Below, one piece after another: positions 41,453 through 49,681 of a stretch of DNA of 64,000 bases. The position numbers were made by a program, and so were the translations under genes. A model generated the notes under the pieces. The model was not told the DNA's origin. It worked only from the letters and a program-made list of their open reading frames with translations, and did not search any database. Positions within the stretch are counted from its first letter, which is position 1; every line of letters starts with the position of its first letter. The stretch is from Actinomadura macra NBRC 14102 (GTDB lineage Bacteria; Actinomycetota; Actinomycetes; Streptosporangiales; Streptosporangiaceae): assembly GCF_001552215.1 (NCBI RefSeq), contig NZ_BCQT01000010.1, positions 372,001 to 436,000 on the forward strand, in the 5' to 3' direction.

Positions 41453-41635
41453 TCAACGCCGTCGTGGCGGCGAACTGGCCGTCGAGCGCCGCGCGCAGAT
41501 CGGCCCCGGACGGTGCCAGAGCCGGTTGCGCAGGACCAAGGCAAGGCCGCTGCTGCCGCCGTGGAGAGTGGTGAGGAGCGGGAGCCGGGGCGCGGGCGTA
41601 TCCCCGAACTTCGGGCCTGACCGCCGGCCTGTCAC
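41453..41635 (-). pseudogene. Possible LanC-like fragment
   Basis: A short minus-strand frame reads PAPRLPLLTTLHGGSSGLALVLR, which resembles a G-x-S/A-G block of LanC-like cyclases, and a second frame nearby reads DLRAALDGQFAATTALIKGV before a stop. The two would join by a frameshift. It may be a remnant of a second lanthionine synthetase. The resemblance is short and uncertain. Confidence 0.25.
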
Positions 41636-41648
41636 TGGCGGGGGACGG

Positions 41649-42080
41649 TCATCCCGTCTGAACAGAACCCGTGTTGCCTGCGGTGACCTGCGTGAGCGCG
41701 TGACTGAGCGTGGCGCTCACGACGAAATGCTTGTCGAGACCGGTACGCCGCAGAATCCGCCGGCACAGCGCGCTGGGACGGCTCACGACCAGCTTTCCGC
41801 GACGTGCCTTGACCACCTTCCAGATGCCCACCATCGCGCCCAGTCCGGAGGAGTCACAGAACTTGACGTTCTCCAGGTCGAGGACGATCCGCCAGGACGG
41901 AGCAGGAAGAGAAAGGACGTGCTCGCGAAAGGGACCGGACACGAGATAGTCGATCTCGCCCTCCACATACGCGACAAGGGTGGAGTCGCGGCGTTCGGCT
42001 CGGACTCGGATCCGGTTCTGTGGACCGCACCACTGCCAACCCGCAAGGGACTCCTCGCCCCGTACCGCACTCATCGTCAT
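41649..42080 (-). CDS. STAS-domain anti-sigma-factor antagonist
   Basis: The 143-residue single STAS domain protein has RDSTLVAYVEGEIDYLVSGPFREHV, WRIVLDLENVKFCDSSGLGAMVGIW with the phosphorylatable Ser in D-S-S-G, and GKLVVSRPSALCRRILRRTGLDKHF. These match the SpoIIAA/RsbV/BldG family that releases a sigma factor by binding its anti-sigma factor when unphosphorylated. The N-terminal ~20 residues carry a W and a C not usual in the family. No anti-sigma factor is adjacent. Confidence 0.88.
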   Translation of the reverse strand: MTMSAVRGEESLAGWQWCGPQNRIRVRAERRDSTLVAYVEGEIDYLVSGPFREHVLSLPAPSWRIVLDLENVKFCDSSGLGAMVGIWKVVKARRGKLVVSRPSALCRRILRRTGLDKHFVVSATLSHALTQVTAGNTGSVQTG

Positions 42081-42255
42081 GTTCCCACCTCCCGATGGAG
42101 ACCGGGGTACCCCTGATCGGGCGCCTCATTCCTGTGACCTGCGTCCAAGATCCATTTCTCCAGGGCGGTCATCGCCGCTTGCGATCGGCGACGGCGGGTA
42201 GGACGCGGCTGATCTCAAGGAAGGCGTTGATCTCGGGGGAAGGCGGGGGCATTCC

Positions 42256-43764
42256 ATGGGCCATGACACCGACACCGCGGGCGGGCGGCTGTGCCTGGTG
42301 ACCGGAGCCAGCGGGTACATCGGGGGCCGGCTGGTACCCGAACTCCTGGACGCCGGTCACACCGTGCGGTGCATGGTCCGCTCGGCTCGGCGGCTGCGCG
42401 ACTACCCGTGGAGCGAACGGGTGGAGATCGTGGAGGCGGACGCCACCGACCCGGAGACGACCGGGCGGGCGATGGACGGAGTGGACGTCGCCTACTACCT
42501 GATCCACGCGATCGGGGGGAAGGGCGGTTTCGCCGAGACCGACCGCGAGGCCGCGCGCACCTTCGCCGGCGCGGCCCGGGACGCCGGGATCGGGCGGCTG
42601 GTCTACCTCGGCGGCATGGATCCCGAGGAGGAGCTGTCACCGCATCTGCGGTCCCGCGCCGAGGTCGGCAAGATCCTGCTGGACAGCGGGGTACCGACGG
42701 TGTGGCTGCGGGCCGCGGTGATCATCGGTTCGGGTTCGGCGTCGTTCGAGATGCTGCGCTACCTCACCGAGCGGCTCCCGGTGATGGTCACGCCGAGATG
42801 GGTGCACAGCCGCATCCAGCCGATCGCGATCCGGGACGTCCTGCACTACCTGGTGGCGTCGGCGACCCTGCCCGCCGAGGTGAACCGCGGGTTCGACATC
42901 GGCGGCCCCGACGTGCTCACCTACGCCGACATGATGCGCCGGTACGCCGCCGTCGCCGGGCTGAAGCCGCGGATCATCCTGCCGGTGCCGCTGCTGAGCC
43001 CCCGGCTGTCGAGCCTGTGGGTCGGGACCATCACGCCCGTCCCCGGCGCTCTCGCGCGCCCGCTGGTGGAGTCGCTGCGCAACGAGGTGGTGTGCTCCGA
43101 GAACGACATCGCCCGCTACATCCCGCCACCGCCGGAGGGGCCGATCGGCTTCGACCGCTCGGTCGCGCTGGCGCTGCGCCGCGTCCGCGAGACGGACGTC
43201 GCCACGCGCTGGTCCTCGGCCGCCGTTCCCGGCGCGCCCAGCGACCCGCTGCCCACGGACCCGGACTGGGCGGGCGGAAGCCTTTACACCGACGAGCGGT
43301 CCTGCCGCTCCGACGCACCACCGGAACGGCTCTGGGACGTCATCGAGGGCGTCGGCGGCGAGTCGGGCTGGTACTCCTTCCCCGTCGCCTGGTGGGCGCG
43401 GGGTGTCATCGACCGGCTGGTGGGGGGCGTGGGGCTGCGGCGGGGTCGCCGGGACCCGCGCCGCCTGCGTATAGGGGAGACGGTCGACTTCTGGCGCGTC
43501 GAGGAGAAGGAGACCGGAAGGCTGCTGCGGCTGCGGGCGGAGATGCGGCTGCCCGGCCTGGCCTGGCTGGAACTGGGCGTGTCCGAGGAGGACGGCGGCA
43601 GCATCCTCACGCAGCGGGCGCTGTTCCACCCCCGGGGACTGCCGGGACACCTGTACTGGTGGATGTTCCGGCCGTTCCACGACCGCATCTTCGGCGTCAT
43701 GTGCCGCGGCATCGCCCGCGCCGCCGAGCAGGACCGTTCCCCGGCGGCTTCCCGGACGGGGTGA
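42256..43764 (+). CDS. NAD(P)-binding SDR / DUF2867 protein
   Basis: The 502-residue protein begins with an atypical short-chain dehydrogenase domain (LCLVTGASGYIGGRLVPELL, then VAYYLIHAIGG) and ends with a DUF2867 domain (~330-490; VEEKETGRLLRLRAEMRLPGLAWLEL as the landmark). Such fusions occur widely in actinomycetes and are named as SDR family oxidoreductases with unknown substrate. It precedes the CrtI gene by 63 bases, so it could be part of the carotenoid transcript, perhaps for an NAD(P)-linked step or for envelope lipids; nothing in the sequence decides this. Confidence 0.85.
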   Translation: MGHDTDTAGGRLCLVTGASGYIGGRLVPELLDAGHTVRCMVRSARRLRDYPWSERVEIVEADATDPETTGRAMDGVDVAYYLIHAIGGKGGFAETDREAARTFAGAARDAGIGRLVYLGGMDPEEELSPHLRSRAEVGKILLDSGVPTVWLRAAVIIGSGSASFEMLRYLTERLPVMVTPRWVHSRIQPIAIRDVLHYLVASATLPAEVNRGFDIGGPDVLTYADMMRRYAAVAGLKPRIILPVPLLSPRLSSLWVGTITPVPGALARPLVESLRNEVVCSENDIARYIPPPPEGPIGFDRSVALALRRVRETDVATRWSSAAVPGAPSDPLPTDPDWAGGSLYTDERSCRSDAPPERLWDVIEGVGGESGWYSFPVAWWARGVIDRLVGGVGLRRGRRDPRRLRIGETVDFWRVEEKETGRLLRLRAEMRLPGLAWLELGVSEEDGGSILTQRALFHPRGLPGHLYWWMFRPFHDRIFGVMCRGIARAAEQDRSPAASRTG

Positions 43765-43827
43765 AACCGATCGGCCTCCGCGCCCCGAAGAACTGGACAG
43801 AACCCGGGGCGACGTTGGAGGAAGCTG

Positions 43828-45291
43828 ATGGGGACCCATGGCCCGGTCGTCGTGATCGGGGCGGGCCTGTCCGGTCTGTCCGCGGCGCTCCACCTGGCCG
43901 CGCACGGCCGTGAGGTCGTGGTGGTCGAGGCGCGGGACGAGCCCGGCGGATGCTGCGGAACGGCGGACCTGGGCCCCTTCCGGTTCGACACCGGACCGTC
44001 CGTCCTGACGATGCCGGAGGTGCTCGCCGACACGTTCGGCGCCGCCGGTGTGGACATGGAGAGCGTGCTGCCACTGCGGCGCCTGGATCCCTTCTACCGG
44101 ATGGCCTTCCCCGACGGCTCGCAGCTGGACGTGGTGGACGGCGCCCAGCGGATGGCCGACAACGTCCGGGCGCTGTGCGGGCCCGCCGAGGCGGCCCGGT
44201 ACCTGGAGTTCCGGCGGCGGCTCGGGACGATGTTCGAGGCGGAGTGGTCGTCGTTCATCGACGCGGACATGACGCGGCTGCGCGCCATGGCCAGGCCCCA
44301 CGCGCTGCTCAAGCTGGCCGCCGCCGGCGGATTCCGGCGGCTGGACCGGTTCGTGGCACGGCATCTGACCGACGAGCGGCTGATCCGGGCGCACACGTTC
44401 CAGGCGCTGTACGTGGGGCTGGCCCCGGCCAAGGCGCTGGCCATCTACGCCGTCGTCGCGCACATGGACACCGTCGGCGGGGTCTACTTCCCGTCCGGCG
44501 GCATGCACGCCATCCCGCGGGCGCTGGCGTCCGTGGCGGAGAAGGCGGGCGCCGCGCTCCGGTACGGCGTGCGCGCCGAACGGGTCGAGACGGACGCGTC
44601 GGGGGTGGTGGCGGTCCGGCTGGAAACGGGCGAACGTCTCCGAGCTCGCCATGTGGTCGTCGCCTGCGATCTGCCGCGGGCCCGGGGCGGGCTGCTGCCG
44701 GCGGGCGCGGCGGGCGGCTGGCGGCTGGCCCGCCCCCGGTTCTCGCCGTCCTGCCTGGTCATGCATGTCGGGCTCGACCGGCGTCCACCCGGCCAGGCCC
44801 ACCACACCCTGCACTTCGGACGGGAGTGGGCCGCGACGTTCGCCGCGCTGGCGGCCGGACGTCCGCAGCCCGACCCGAGCCTGCTGATCACCTGTCCCGA
44901 GACCGGCACAGCGGGCGGCGGGCCTCCGACATTGAGCGTGCTGGAGCCGGCACCGAACCTCGCGAGCGGAGCCGACTGGGACGACCTCGCGCCCCGGCTG
45001 GAGGAACGCCTGCTCGGCCGCCTGGCGGACCTGGGTTACGGCGATCTGTCGGCGGCGCCGCGCACGACGATCGACCCGCCGGGCTGGGCGCGGCTGGGCC
45101 ACTCGGCGGGCACGCCCTTCGCGCTCGACCACCGCTTCCGCCAGACGGCCTGGTTCCGGCCCTCCGGCCGCGTCCGCCGGGTCCCCGGCCTGCACGTCGC
45201 GGGGATGTACACCGCGCCCGGCGTGGGCGTCCCCCCGGCACTGATCTCCGGGCGGCTGGCCGCCGTCCGGGTCCTGGAGGACCGCCGATGA
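43828..45291 (+). CDS. crtI: Phytoene desaturase family (CrtI)
   Basis: The 487-residue FAD enzyme has VVVIGAGLSGLSAALHLAAHG at the N-terminus, the CrtI-type DLGPFRFDTGPSVLTMPEVL block, GGVYFPSGGMHAIPRAL in the middle, and the C-terminal VPGLHVAGMYTAPGVGVPPALISG that closes the FAD fold. It introduces double bases into phytoene (or diapophytoene) using FAD. ATG is preceded by GGAGGAAGC. It overlaps crtB by ATGA, a common crtI-crtB order. A second, diverged CrtI-like protein is at 49678. Confidence 0.9.
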   Translation: MGTHGPVVVIGAGLSGLSAALHLAAHGREVVVVEARDEPGGCCGTADLGPFRFDTGPSVLTMPEVLADTFGAAGVDMESVLPLRRLDPFYRMAFPDGSQLDVVDGAQRMADNVRALCGPAEAARYLEFRRRLGTMFEAEWSSFIDADMTRLRAMARPHALLKLAAAGGFRRLDRFVARHLTDERLIRAHTFQALYVGLAPAKALAIYAVVAHMDTVGGVYFPSGGMHAIPRALASVAEKAGAALRYGVRAERVETDASGVVAVRLETGERLRARHVVVACDLPRARGGLLPAGAAGGWRLARPRFSPSCLVMHVGLDRRPPGQAHHTLHFGREWAATFAALAAGRPQPDPSLLITCPETGTAGGGPPTLSVLEPAPNLASGADWDDLAPRLEERLLGRLADLGYGDLSAAPRTTIDPPGWARLGHSAGTPFALDHRFRQTAWFRPSGRVRRVPGLHVAGMYTAPGVGVPPALISGRLAAVRVLEDRR

Positions 45292-46241
45292 CGCCACCGC
45301 AGACGCCACCGCAGACGCCACCGCAGGCACCACCGCTGACACTGACCGCGAGTTACGAGCACTGCCGCCGCCTCAACGCCCGCCATGGTCGCTCCTTCTA
45401 CCTCGCGACGCTCCTGCTGCCCGCGTGGAAACGCCGGCACGTGCACGCGCTGTACGGCTTCGCGCGCCATGTCGACGACATCGTGGACGTGTGCGGGTCC
45501 ACCGATCCGGCCGGACGGGCGGCTGCGCTCGACGAGGTCACGGCACGGTTGGACGCCTGCCTGGCGGGCGAGCCGCTCCCCGACCCCGTCCTGCCCGCGT
45601 TCGTGCACACCGTGCGCTCGTTCAGCGTCGAGCGGGCCGACATCGACGCGTTCCTGCGGTCGATGCGCACCGACCTCACCGTCGCGGGCTACGACACCTA
45701 CGAGGATCTGCTGGAGTACATGGAAGGGTCCGCCGCAGCCATCGGCCTGATGATGCTCCCCGTGCTGGAGACGATGCCGGGCGCCGATCGGCTCGCCCGC
45801 GAGCCGGCCCGGGAGCTGGGACGGGCCTTCCAGCTCACCAACTTCCTCCGGGACGTCGCCGAGGACCTGGCCCGGGGCCGCGTCTACCTGCCGCGCGAGG
45901 ACCTGGCGAAGTTCGGGGTGAGCGAGGCCGACCTCGCCGCCCCCGCCAGCACCCGCGGGCTGCGCGACCTGGTGGCGTTCGAGGCCGACCGCGCCCGCGA
46001 CCACTACCGCCGCGCCCTCGGCGGGGTGGAGTTGCTGGCGCCGTCGTCCCGGCCGTGCATCCGCGCCGCCGTCGAGCTGTACGGGGGCATCCTCGGCCGG
46101 ATCGCGGCGGCTGGACACGACGTGCTGGCGGCGCGGGCGCGGGTGCCGCGCCGCCGGCGGGCGGCGATCTTCGCGCGGCATCTGCGGGCCGCGTCCGCCG
46201 CCGGGCGGGCGGAGCGCCGCGTACCGTCCGGGGTGGGCTGA
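45288..46241 (+). CDS. crtB: Phytoene/squalene synthase (CrtB)
   Basis: The 317-residue prenyl-condensing enzyme has a repetitive TPPQ N-terminus encoded by a 12-bp repeat (45296-45330), then SFYLATLLLPAWKRRHVHALYGFARHVDDIVD, whose D-D-I-V-D is the first Mg-diphosphate motif, and QLTNFLRDVAEDLARGRVYLP with the second (D-V-A-E-D). It joins two prenyl diphosphates to make the C40 or C30 backbone; the chain length cannot be told from these motifs. ATG 45288 lies inside the crtI stop. Confidence 0.92.
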   Translation: MTPPQTPPQTPPQAPPLTLTASYEHCRRLNARHGRSFYLATLLLPAWKRRHVHALYGFARHVDDIVDVCGSTDPAGRAAALDEVTARLDACLAGEPLPDPVLPAFVHTVRSFSVERADIDAFLRSMRTDLTVAGYDTYEDLLEYMEGSAAAIGLMMLPVLETMPGADRLAREPARELGRAFQLTNFLRDVAEDLARGRVYLPREDLAKFGVSEADLAAPASTRGLRDLVAFEADRARDHYRRALGGVELLAPSSRPCIRAAVELYGGILGRIAAAGHDVLAARARVPRRRRAAIFARHLRAASAAGRAERRVPSGVG

Positions 46242-46242
46242 C

Positions 46243-47289
46243 ATGGGCGGTGGGGGAACGCCCCGCGGGACGGTCCTTCCTGTGGTGCTGGACGCGATGG
46301 GCGGCGACCACGGCCCGGCCGAGACGGTGCCGGCGGCGCTGGCGGCGCGGCGCGAGCACGGTGTGCCGGTGATCCTCGTCGGGCGGGGCGGGGAGTTGCG
46401 GCGGCTCCTGCGGCTGCATGGCGGCGCCGCCGAGGTGGACGTGCTGGACGCCGACGACGTCGTGCCCATGGCCGAGCGCGGTGCGGGCGCCGCCGCGCGG
46501 CCCGGTTCGAGCCTGATGATCGGGTGCGAGGTGGCGCGACGGCACGGGGGCGCGTTCGTCTCGGCGGGCTCCACGGGGGCCGTGGTGACGTGCGCGGTCC
46601 GTGTCCTCGGCCGGCGTGCGGGCGTCCTGCGTCCGGCGCTGGCCGTGGCGCTGCCCACCCTGACCGGGTCCACGGTGCTGGTCGACGCCGGGGGGACCGC
46701 GGACCCGACCGCGGAGATGCTGGCGCAGTTCGCGCTGCTGGGGGCCTCCTACGCGCGGACCGTCCTCGGCGTGGCCGATCCCTCGGTGGGCCTTCTGTCC
46801 ATCGGCTCCGAACCGGGGAAGGGGAACCGGCTCACCCGTGAGGCCGCCGGCCTGCTCCCGGACGTGCCCGTCCGCTACCACGGGAACGTCGAAGGGCACG
46901 ACGTCCTCGCCGGGACGGTCGACGTGGTCGTGACGGACGGCTTCACCGGCAACGTGGTGCTGAAGAACATCGAGGGCTGCGTCCGCACCACCCTGAAGCT
47001 GGTCGCCCGGACGGGGATCGCCCCGACCGGACGGCTGGAGGAGGTCGCGCGGCTCTACACGGCGGACACCCACGGCGGCGCGGCACTTCTCGGCCTGACC
47101 GGGACGGTCGTCGTCGCGCACGGCTCGTCCACGGCCACCGCGATCACGCGGGCGTGCGTCGTGGCGTCCGGATTGGCGGGCGGATTGGCGGGCGGATCGG
47201 CGGCCGGGCCGCCGGACGGATCGGCGGGCGGATCGGCGGGCGGGCCGGCGCCGGTGGACCGTCACCCCGCCGTGCGGACGTTGCCGTGA
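46243..47289 (+). CDS. Divergent PlsX-like phosphate acyltransferase
   Basis: The 348-residue protein has the PlsX fold marks PVVLDAMGGDHGPAETVPAAL, GSSLMIGCEVARRHGGAFVSAGSTGA, GLLSIGSEPGKGN and VVTDGFTGNVVLKNIEG. True PlsX enzymes have S-A-G-N-T-G-A and G-A-N where this one has S-A-G-S-T-G-A and G-G-T. The last ~40 residues are a GGLAGGSA-type repeat tail. PlsX makes acyl phosphate from acyl-ACP. It starts 1 base after the crtB stop, and a PlsY-like gene is near. A role in acylating a carotenoid glycoside instead of phospholipid is my inference. Confidence 0.82.
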   Translation: MGGGGTPRGTVLPVVLDAMGGDHGPAETVPAALAARREHGVPVILVGRGGELRRLLRLHGGAAEVDVLDADDVVPMAERGAGAAARPGSSLMIGCEVARRHGGAFVSAGSTGAVVTCAVRVLGRRAGVLRPALAVALPTLTGSTVLVDAGGTADPTAEMLAQFALLGASYARTVLGVADPSVGLLSIGSEPGKGNRLTREAAGLLPDVPVRYHGNVEGHDVLAGTVDVVVTDGFTGNVVLKNIEGCVRTTLKLVARTGIAPTGRLEEVARLYTADTHGGAALLGLTGTVVVAHGSSTATAITRACVVASGLAGGLAGGSAAGPPDGSAGGSAGGPAPVDRHPAVRTLP

Positions 47290-47294
47290 CGTGG

Positions 47295-48020
47295 TCACCC
47301 CTGGGCGAGCAGCGGATCCCGGCCATCCCACGTGCCCTGGCTTCCGTACGGAACGAAATGCGCGAACATCTCCTCGGCGTACCAGCGTTCGCCGCGCACG
47401 CGTGCGATGACGTCGCGGTGCGCGGACGTCCGGTACGCGAAACGGGCGGCGGCGGCCTCGTCCTCCCACAGCGAGAACGTCGCCTGCCGGGCCAGCGGCC
47501 ATTCCCCCGCGCCGACCGAGGCGAGCCGGCCCGGCCCGCGCCGCAGTTCCCGGTCGACGTCCGCGATCGACCGGTAGAACGCCACCAGCCGCCTCGGACG
47601 GATCGAGGCCCTGGTCAGGACGGCCACCGGACCGCCCTCGGAGCGGCCGGGCGCGGCGACCGCCGCGACCGCCGCGGCCAGCGGATCGCGTCCGCCCCAT
47701 CCGCCCCGCGACGACGACGGCACGAGACGCACATGCCACGACTCCTCGGCGTCCTCCCACCACCGCGCCGCCACCGGCGAGCGCGCGAGGAAGTCCTCCA
47801 GCGCGGCCTCGTCGTCCCACACGGCGAACAGCGCCCAGCGGCGCAGGTCGGCGCCGAGGGTCATCGAGTCGCCGCGGCCCGTCCCGAGCAGCCGCCAGAA
47901 CGACAGGCCGCCGGTGCCGCGCAGCACCGGCCGGTCGAACGCCATGTTCCGCATGGCGTCCCAACTCCGATACCTGATGAGGTGGAACGAGGCGATGGCT
48001 CCCGTGCTCGTCGCGGTCAT
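47295..48020 (-). CDS. CrtA-like carotenoid monooxygenase
   Basis: The 241-residue product matches spheroidene monooxygenase-like proteins: ASFHLIRYRSWDAMRNMAFDRP, SFWRLLGTGRGDSMTLGADLRRWALFAVWDDEAALEDF (two landmarks), and the repeated pattern FSLWEDEAAAARFAYR with HRDVIARVRGERWYAEEMFAHF near the end. CrtA adds a keto group to acyclic carotenoids in phototrophs; related proteins occur in non-phototroph clusters. It is convergent with the PlsX-like gene and its 5' end overlaps that of the PlsY-like gene (divergent). Confidence 0.7.
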   Translation of the reverse strand: MTATSTGAIASFHLIRYRSWDAMRNMAFDRPVLRGTGGLSFWRLLGTGRGDSMTLGADLRRWALFAVWDDEAALEDFLARSPVAARWWEDAEESWHVRLVPSSSRGGWGGRDPLAAAVAAVAAPGRSEGGPVAVLTRASIRPRRLVAFYRSIADVDRELRRGPGRLASVGAGEWPLARQATFSLWEDEAAAARFAYRTSAHRDVIARVRGERWYAEEMFAHFVPYGSQGTWDGRDPLLAQG

Positions 48021-48558
48021 CGGCGGCTACCTGCTCGGCTCGGTGCCGGTCGCGGTGCTCGTCGGACGCGTCCACGGCTTCGACCCGCGCGAGGTCGGCG
48101 ACCGCAACCCAGGTTTCTGGAACGTGATGGAACGGCTCGGCTGGAAGGCCGCCGTCCCCGTCTTCGCGGGCGACATGCTCAAGGGAACGCTGGCGGGGCT
48201 GGTCGGGCTCGCGGTGAGCAGCGGGAGCATCCTCCCGGTGTACGCGGCGGTGGCGGCGGCGATGGTGGGCCACGCCTGGCCGGTGTTCGCCGGATGGCGC
48301 GGCGGCCGCTCGATCCTCACGTTCGCCGGCGGGTTCGCCGTGATCTGCCCCCCGGCCTTCGCGCTGGGCGTCGCGCTGCTGGTCGGCGCGAGCCTGGCCC
48401 GGCGGTCGTTCGCGTGGGGGACGCGCGTGGCGGTGTTCTCACTGCCCGCGCTCCAGCTGATCTTCGCGCCGGTCGGGCACGTGGCCGGCACCGGGGCGCT
48501 GATGTGCCTCATCGGGCTGCGTTTCGGGCAGGCCGCGCTGGCCGATCGCCGGGCCTGA
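47995..48558 (+). CDS. Divergent PlsY-like acyltransferase
   Basis: The ~187-residue membrane protein has PlsY-like topology: VLVAVIGGYLLGSVPVAVLVGRVHGFD, then GDRNPGFWNVMERLG, GDMLKG, and VGHAWPVFAGWRGGRSILTF. In standard PlsY the second block is G-S-G-N-x-G-A-T-N and the last is F-x-G-G-K-G-x-A-T; here the residues for phosphate and glycerol-3-phosphate binding are changed. ATG 47995 is the preferred start, although the frame is open to 47914, because earlier residues lie inside the CrtA-like gene. It ends 50 bases inside the 3' end of the convergent glycosyltransferase gene. With the PlsX-like protein it may acylate a carotenoid glycoside. Confidence 0.75.
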   Translation: MAPVLVAVIGGYLLGSVPVAVLVGRVHGFDPREVGDRNPGFWNVMERLGWKAAVPVFAGDMLKGTLAGLVGLAVSSGSILPVYAAVAAAMVGHAWPVFAGWRGGRSILTFAGGFAVICPPAFALGVALLVGASLARRSFAWGTRVAVFSLPALQLIFAPVGHVAGTGALMCLIGLRFGQAALADRRA

Positions 48559-49681
48559 CCGCCACGCGCCCGTGGTCGCCGCCGTCGGTGCGGCTGTAGC
48601 CGGGGCCGTGGGCGCGGCTGTAGGTACGGCCGCGCCACGTCCGTGCCGGCCGCAACGCCGACCACGTCAGCCGTGCCGCGGACGCCACGTCCAGGAGCGG
48701 TGAGACCGCCAGGCCCGGCCCCGGCCGCGCGTAGCTGCCGCGCAGCGCCGCCACCAGCAGCATCCGCTGCGCGAGCAGCGCGAGGTCCAGCGGCGCCGGA
48801 CGTCCCGCAGCCGTCCGCAGCACCGGCAGGGCCATGGTCAGCCAGATCACCGCGAGGTCCCCGGCCAGCGCGGCCCCGCCCGTCACGTCCCGCAACGCGA
48901 TCGAACGCCCCCACTCGCGCCACACGTCGGCGGCCGAGGCGTGCATATCCACCTCCAGCAGGGCGCCCGCGTCCCGGAAGGCGACCCGCCAGCCGTCGCG
49001 GGCGAGCAGCCGCCCGAGCGCGACGTCGTCGGTGAGGTGCCGCCGGACGCGGGCGAACCCGTCGGCCTCGACCATCCGCGCCTTGCGGAACGCCAGGCAC
49101 TGCCCGTTGACGAGCAGCCGGTCAGGCGAGGCGGGCACCGGGCCGATCGGCCCGAAGCGGTAGACCAGCCCGGCCAGGAGCGAGGCGTGCAAGGCCTGCT
49201 CGGCCACCCCGCCGCAGACGAACCGCGGCCCGGCCGACACCAGGTCGCACTCGTCCAGCAGCGCCACGAGTTCCCCGCACAGCCCCGGTCTCGGACGCGT
49301 GTCGGCGTCCAGCAGCACTACGAAGGGCCCGGCGGCGGCCTGCACGCCCTGATGCAGCGCCCACTGCTTGCCGACCCAACCCGCAGGCAGCGGCGCGCCC
49401 TGCACGACGGTCGCGCCCAGCCGTGCGGCGACCTTCGCCGTCCCGTCGCGCGACTCGTCGTCCACGACGATCACCTCGTGCACCGCCGGGTCGGCGAGCA
49501 GCGGCACCAGGCAGCCGCCGATCCGGGCCTCCTCGTCCCGCGCCGGGACGACCACCGACACCGGCCGCGCGGGCGGGCCCGAGCGCCCGGGGACGAGCGG
49601 CGCCGGCCGGTGCCTCCCCCGCGCGAGCCGCGAGGCCACGACCGCTGCCGCCGCTGCCTGGGCCAGGGTGAGCGCCCTCAT
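48509..49681 (-). CDS. GT2 glycosyltransferase of carotenoid cluster (CruC/CrtQ-like)
   Basis: The 390-residue family 2 glycosyltransferase has VSVVVPARDEEARIGGCL, VIVVDDESRDGTAKVAARLGA, the metal site VVLLDADTRPRPGL, and GQCLAFRKA, HLTDDVALGRLLAR (the E/DD-type catalytic block), followed by two or three membrane helices (AVIWLTMALPVL). Such proteins sit in carotenoid clusters and add a sugar to a hydroxylated end (CrtQ, CruC). ATG 49681 overlaps the stop of the CrtI-like gene. The last ~40 residues are low-complexity R/G/P-rich and overlap the PlsY-like gene on the other strand. Confidence 0.82.
   Translation of the reverse strand: MRALTLAQAAAAAVVASRLARGRHRPAPLVPGRSGPPARPVSVVVPARDEEARIGGCLVPLLADPAVHEVIVVDDESRDGTAKVAARLGATVVQGAPLPAGWVGKQWALHQGVQAAAGPFVVLLDADTRPRPGLCGELVALLDECDLVSAGPRFVCGGVAEQALHASLLAGLVYRFGPIGPVPASPDRLLVNGQCLAFRKARMVEADGFARVRRHLTDDVALGRLLARDGWRVAFRDAGALLEVDMHASAADVWREWGRSIALRDVTGGAALAGDLAVIWLTMALPVLRTAAGRPAPLDLALLAQRMLLVAALRGSYARPGPGLAVSPLLDVASAARLTWSALRPARTWRGRTYSRAHGPGYSRTDGGDHGRVAVRPGDRPARPARNAAR

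Noticed and set aside
43828..45291. Assignment as squalene-associated desaturase HpnE
   Set aside because: No hopanoid genes nearby; the motifs and overlap with crtB fit CrtI.
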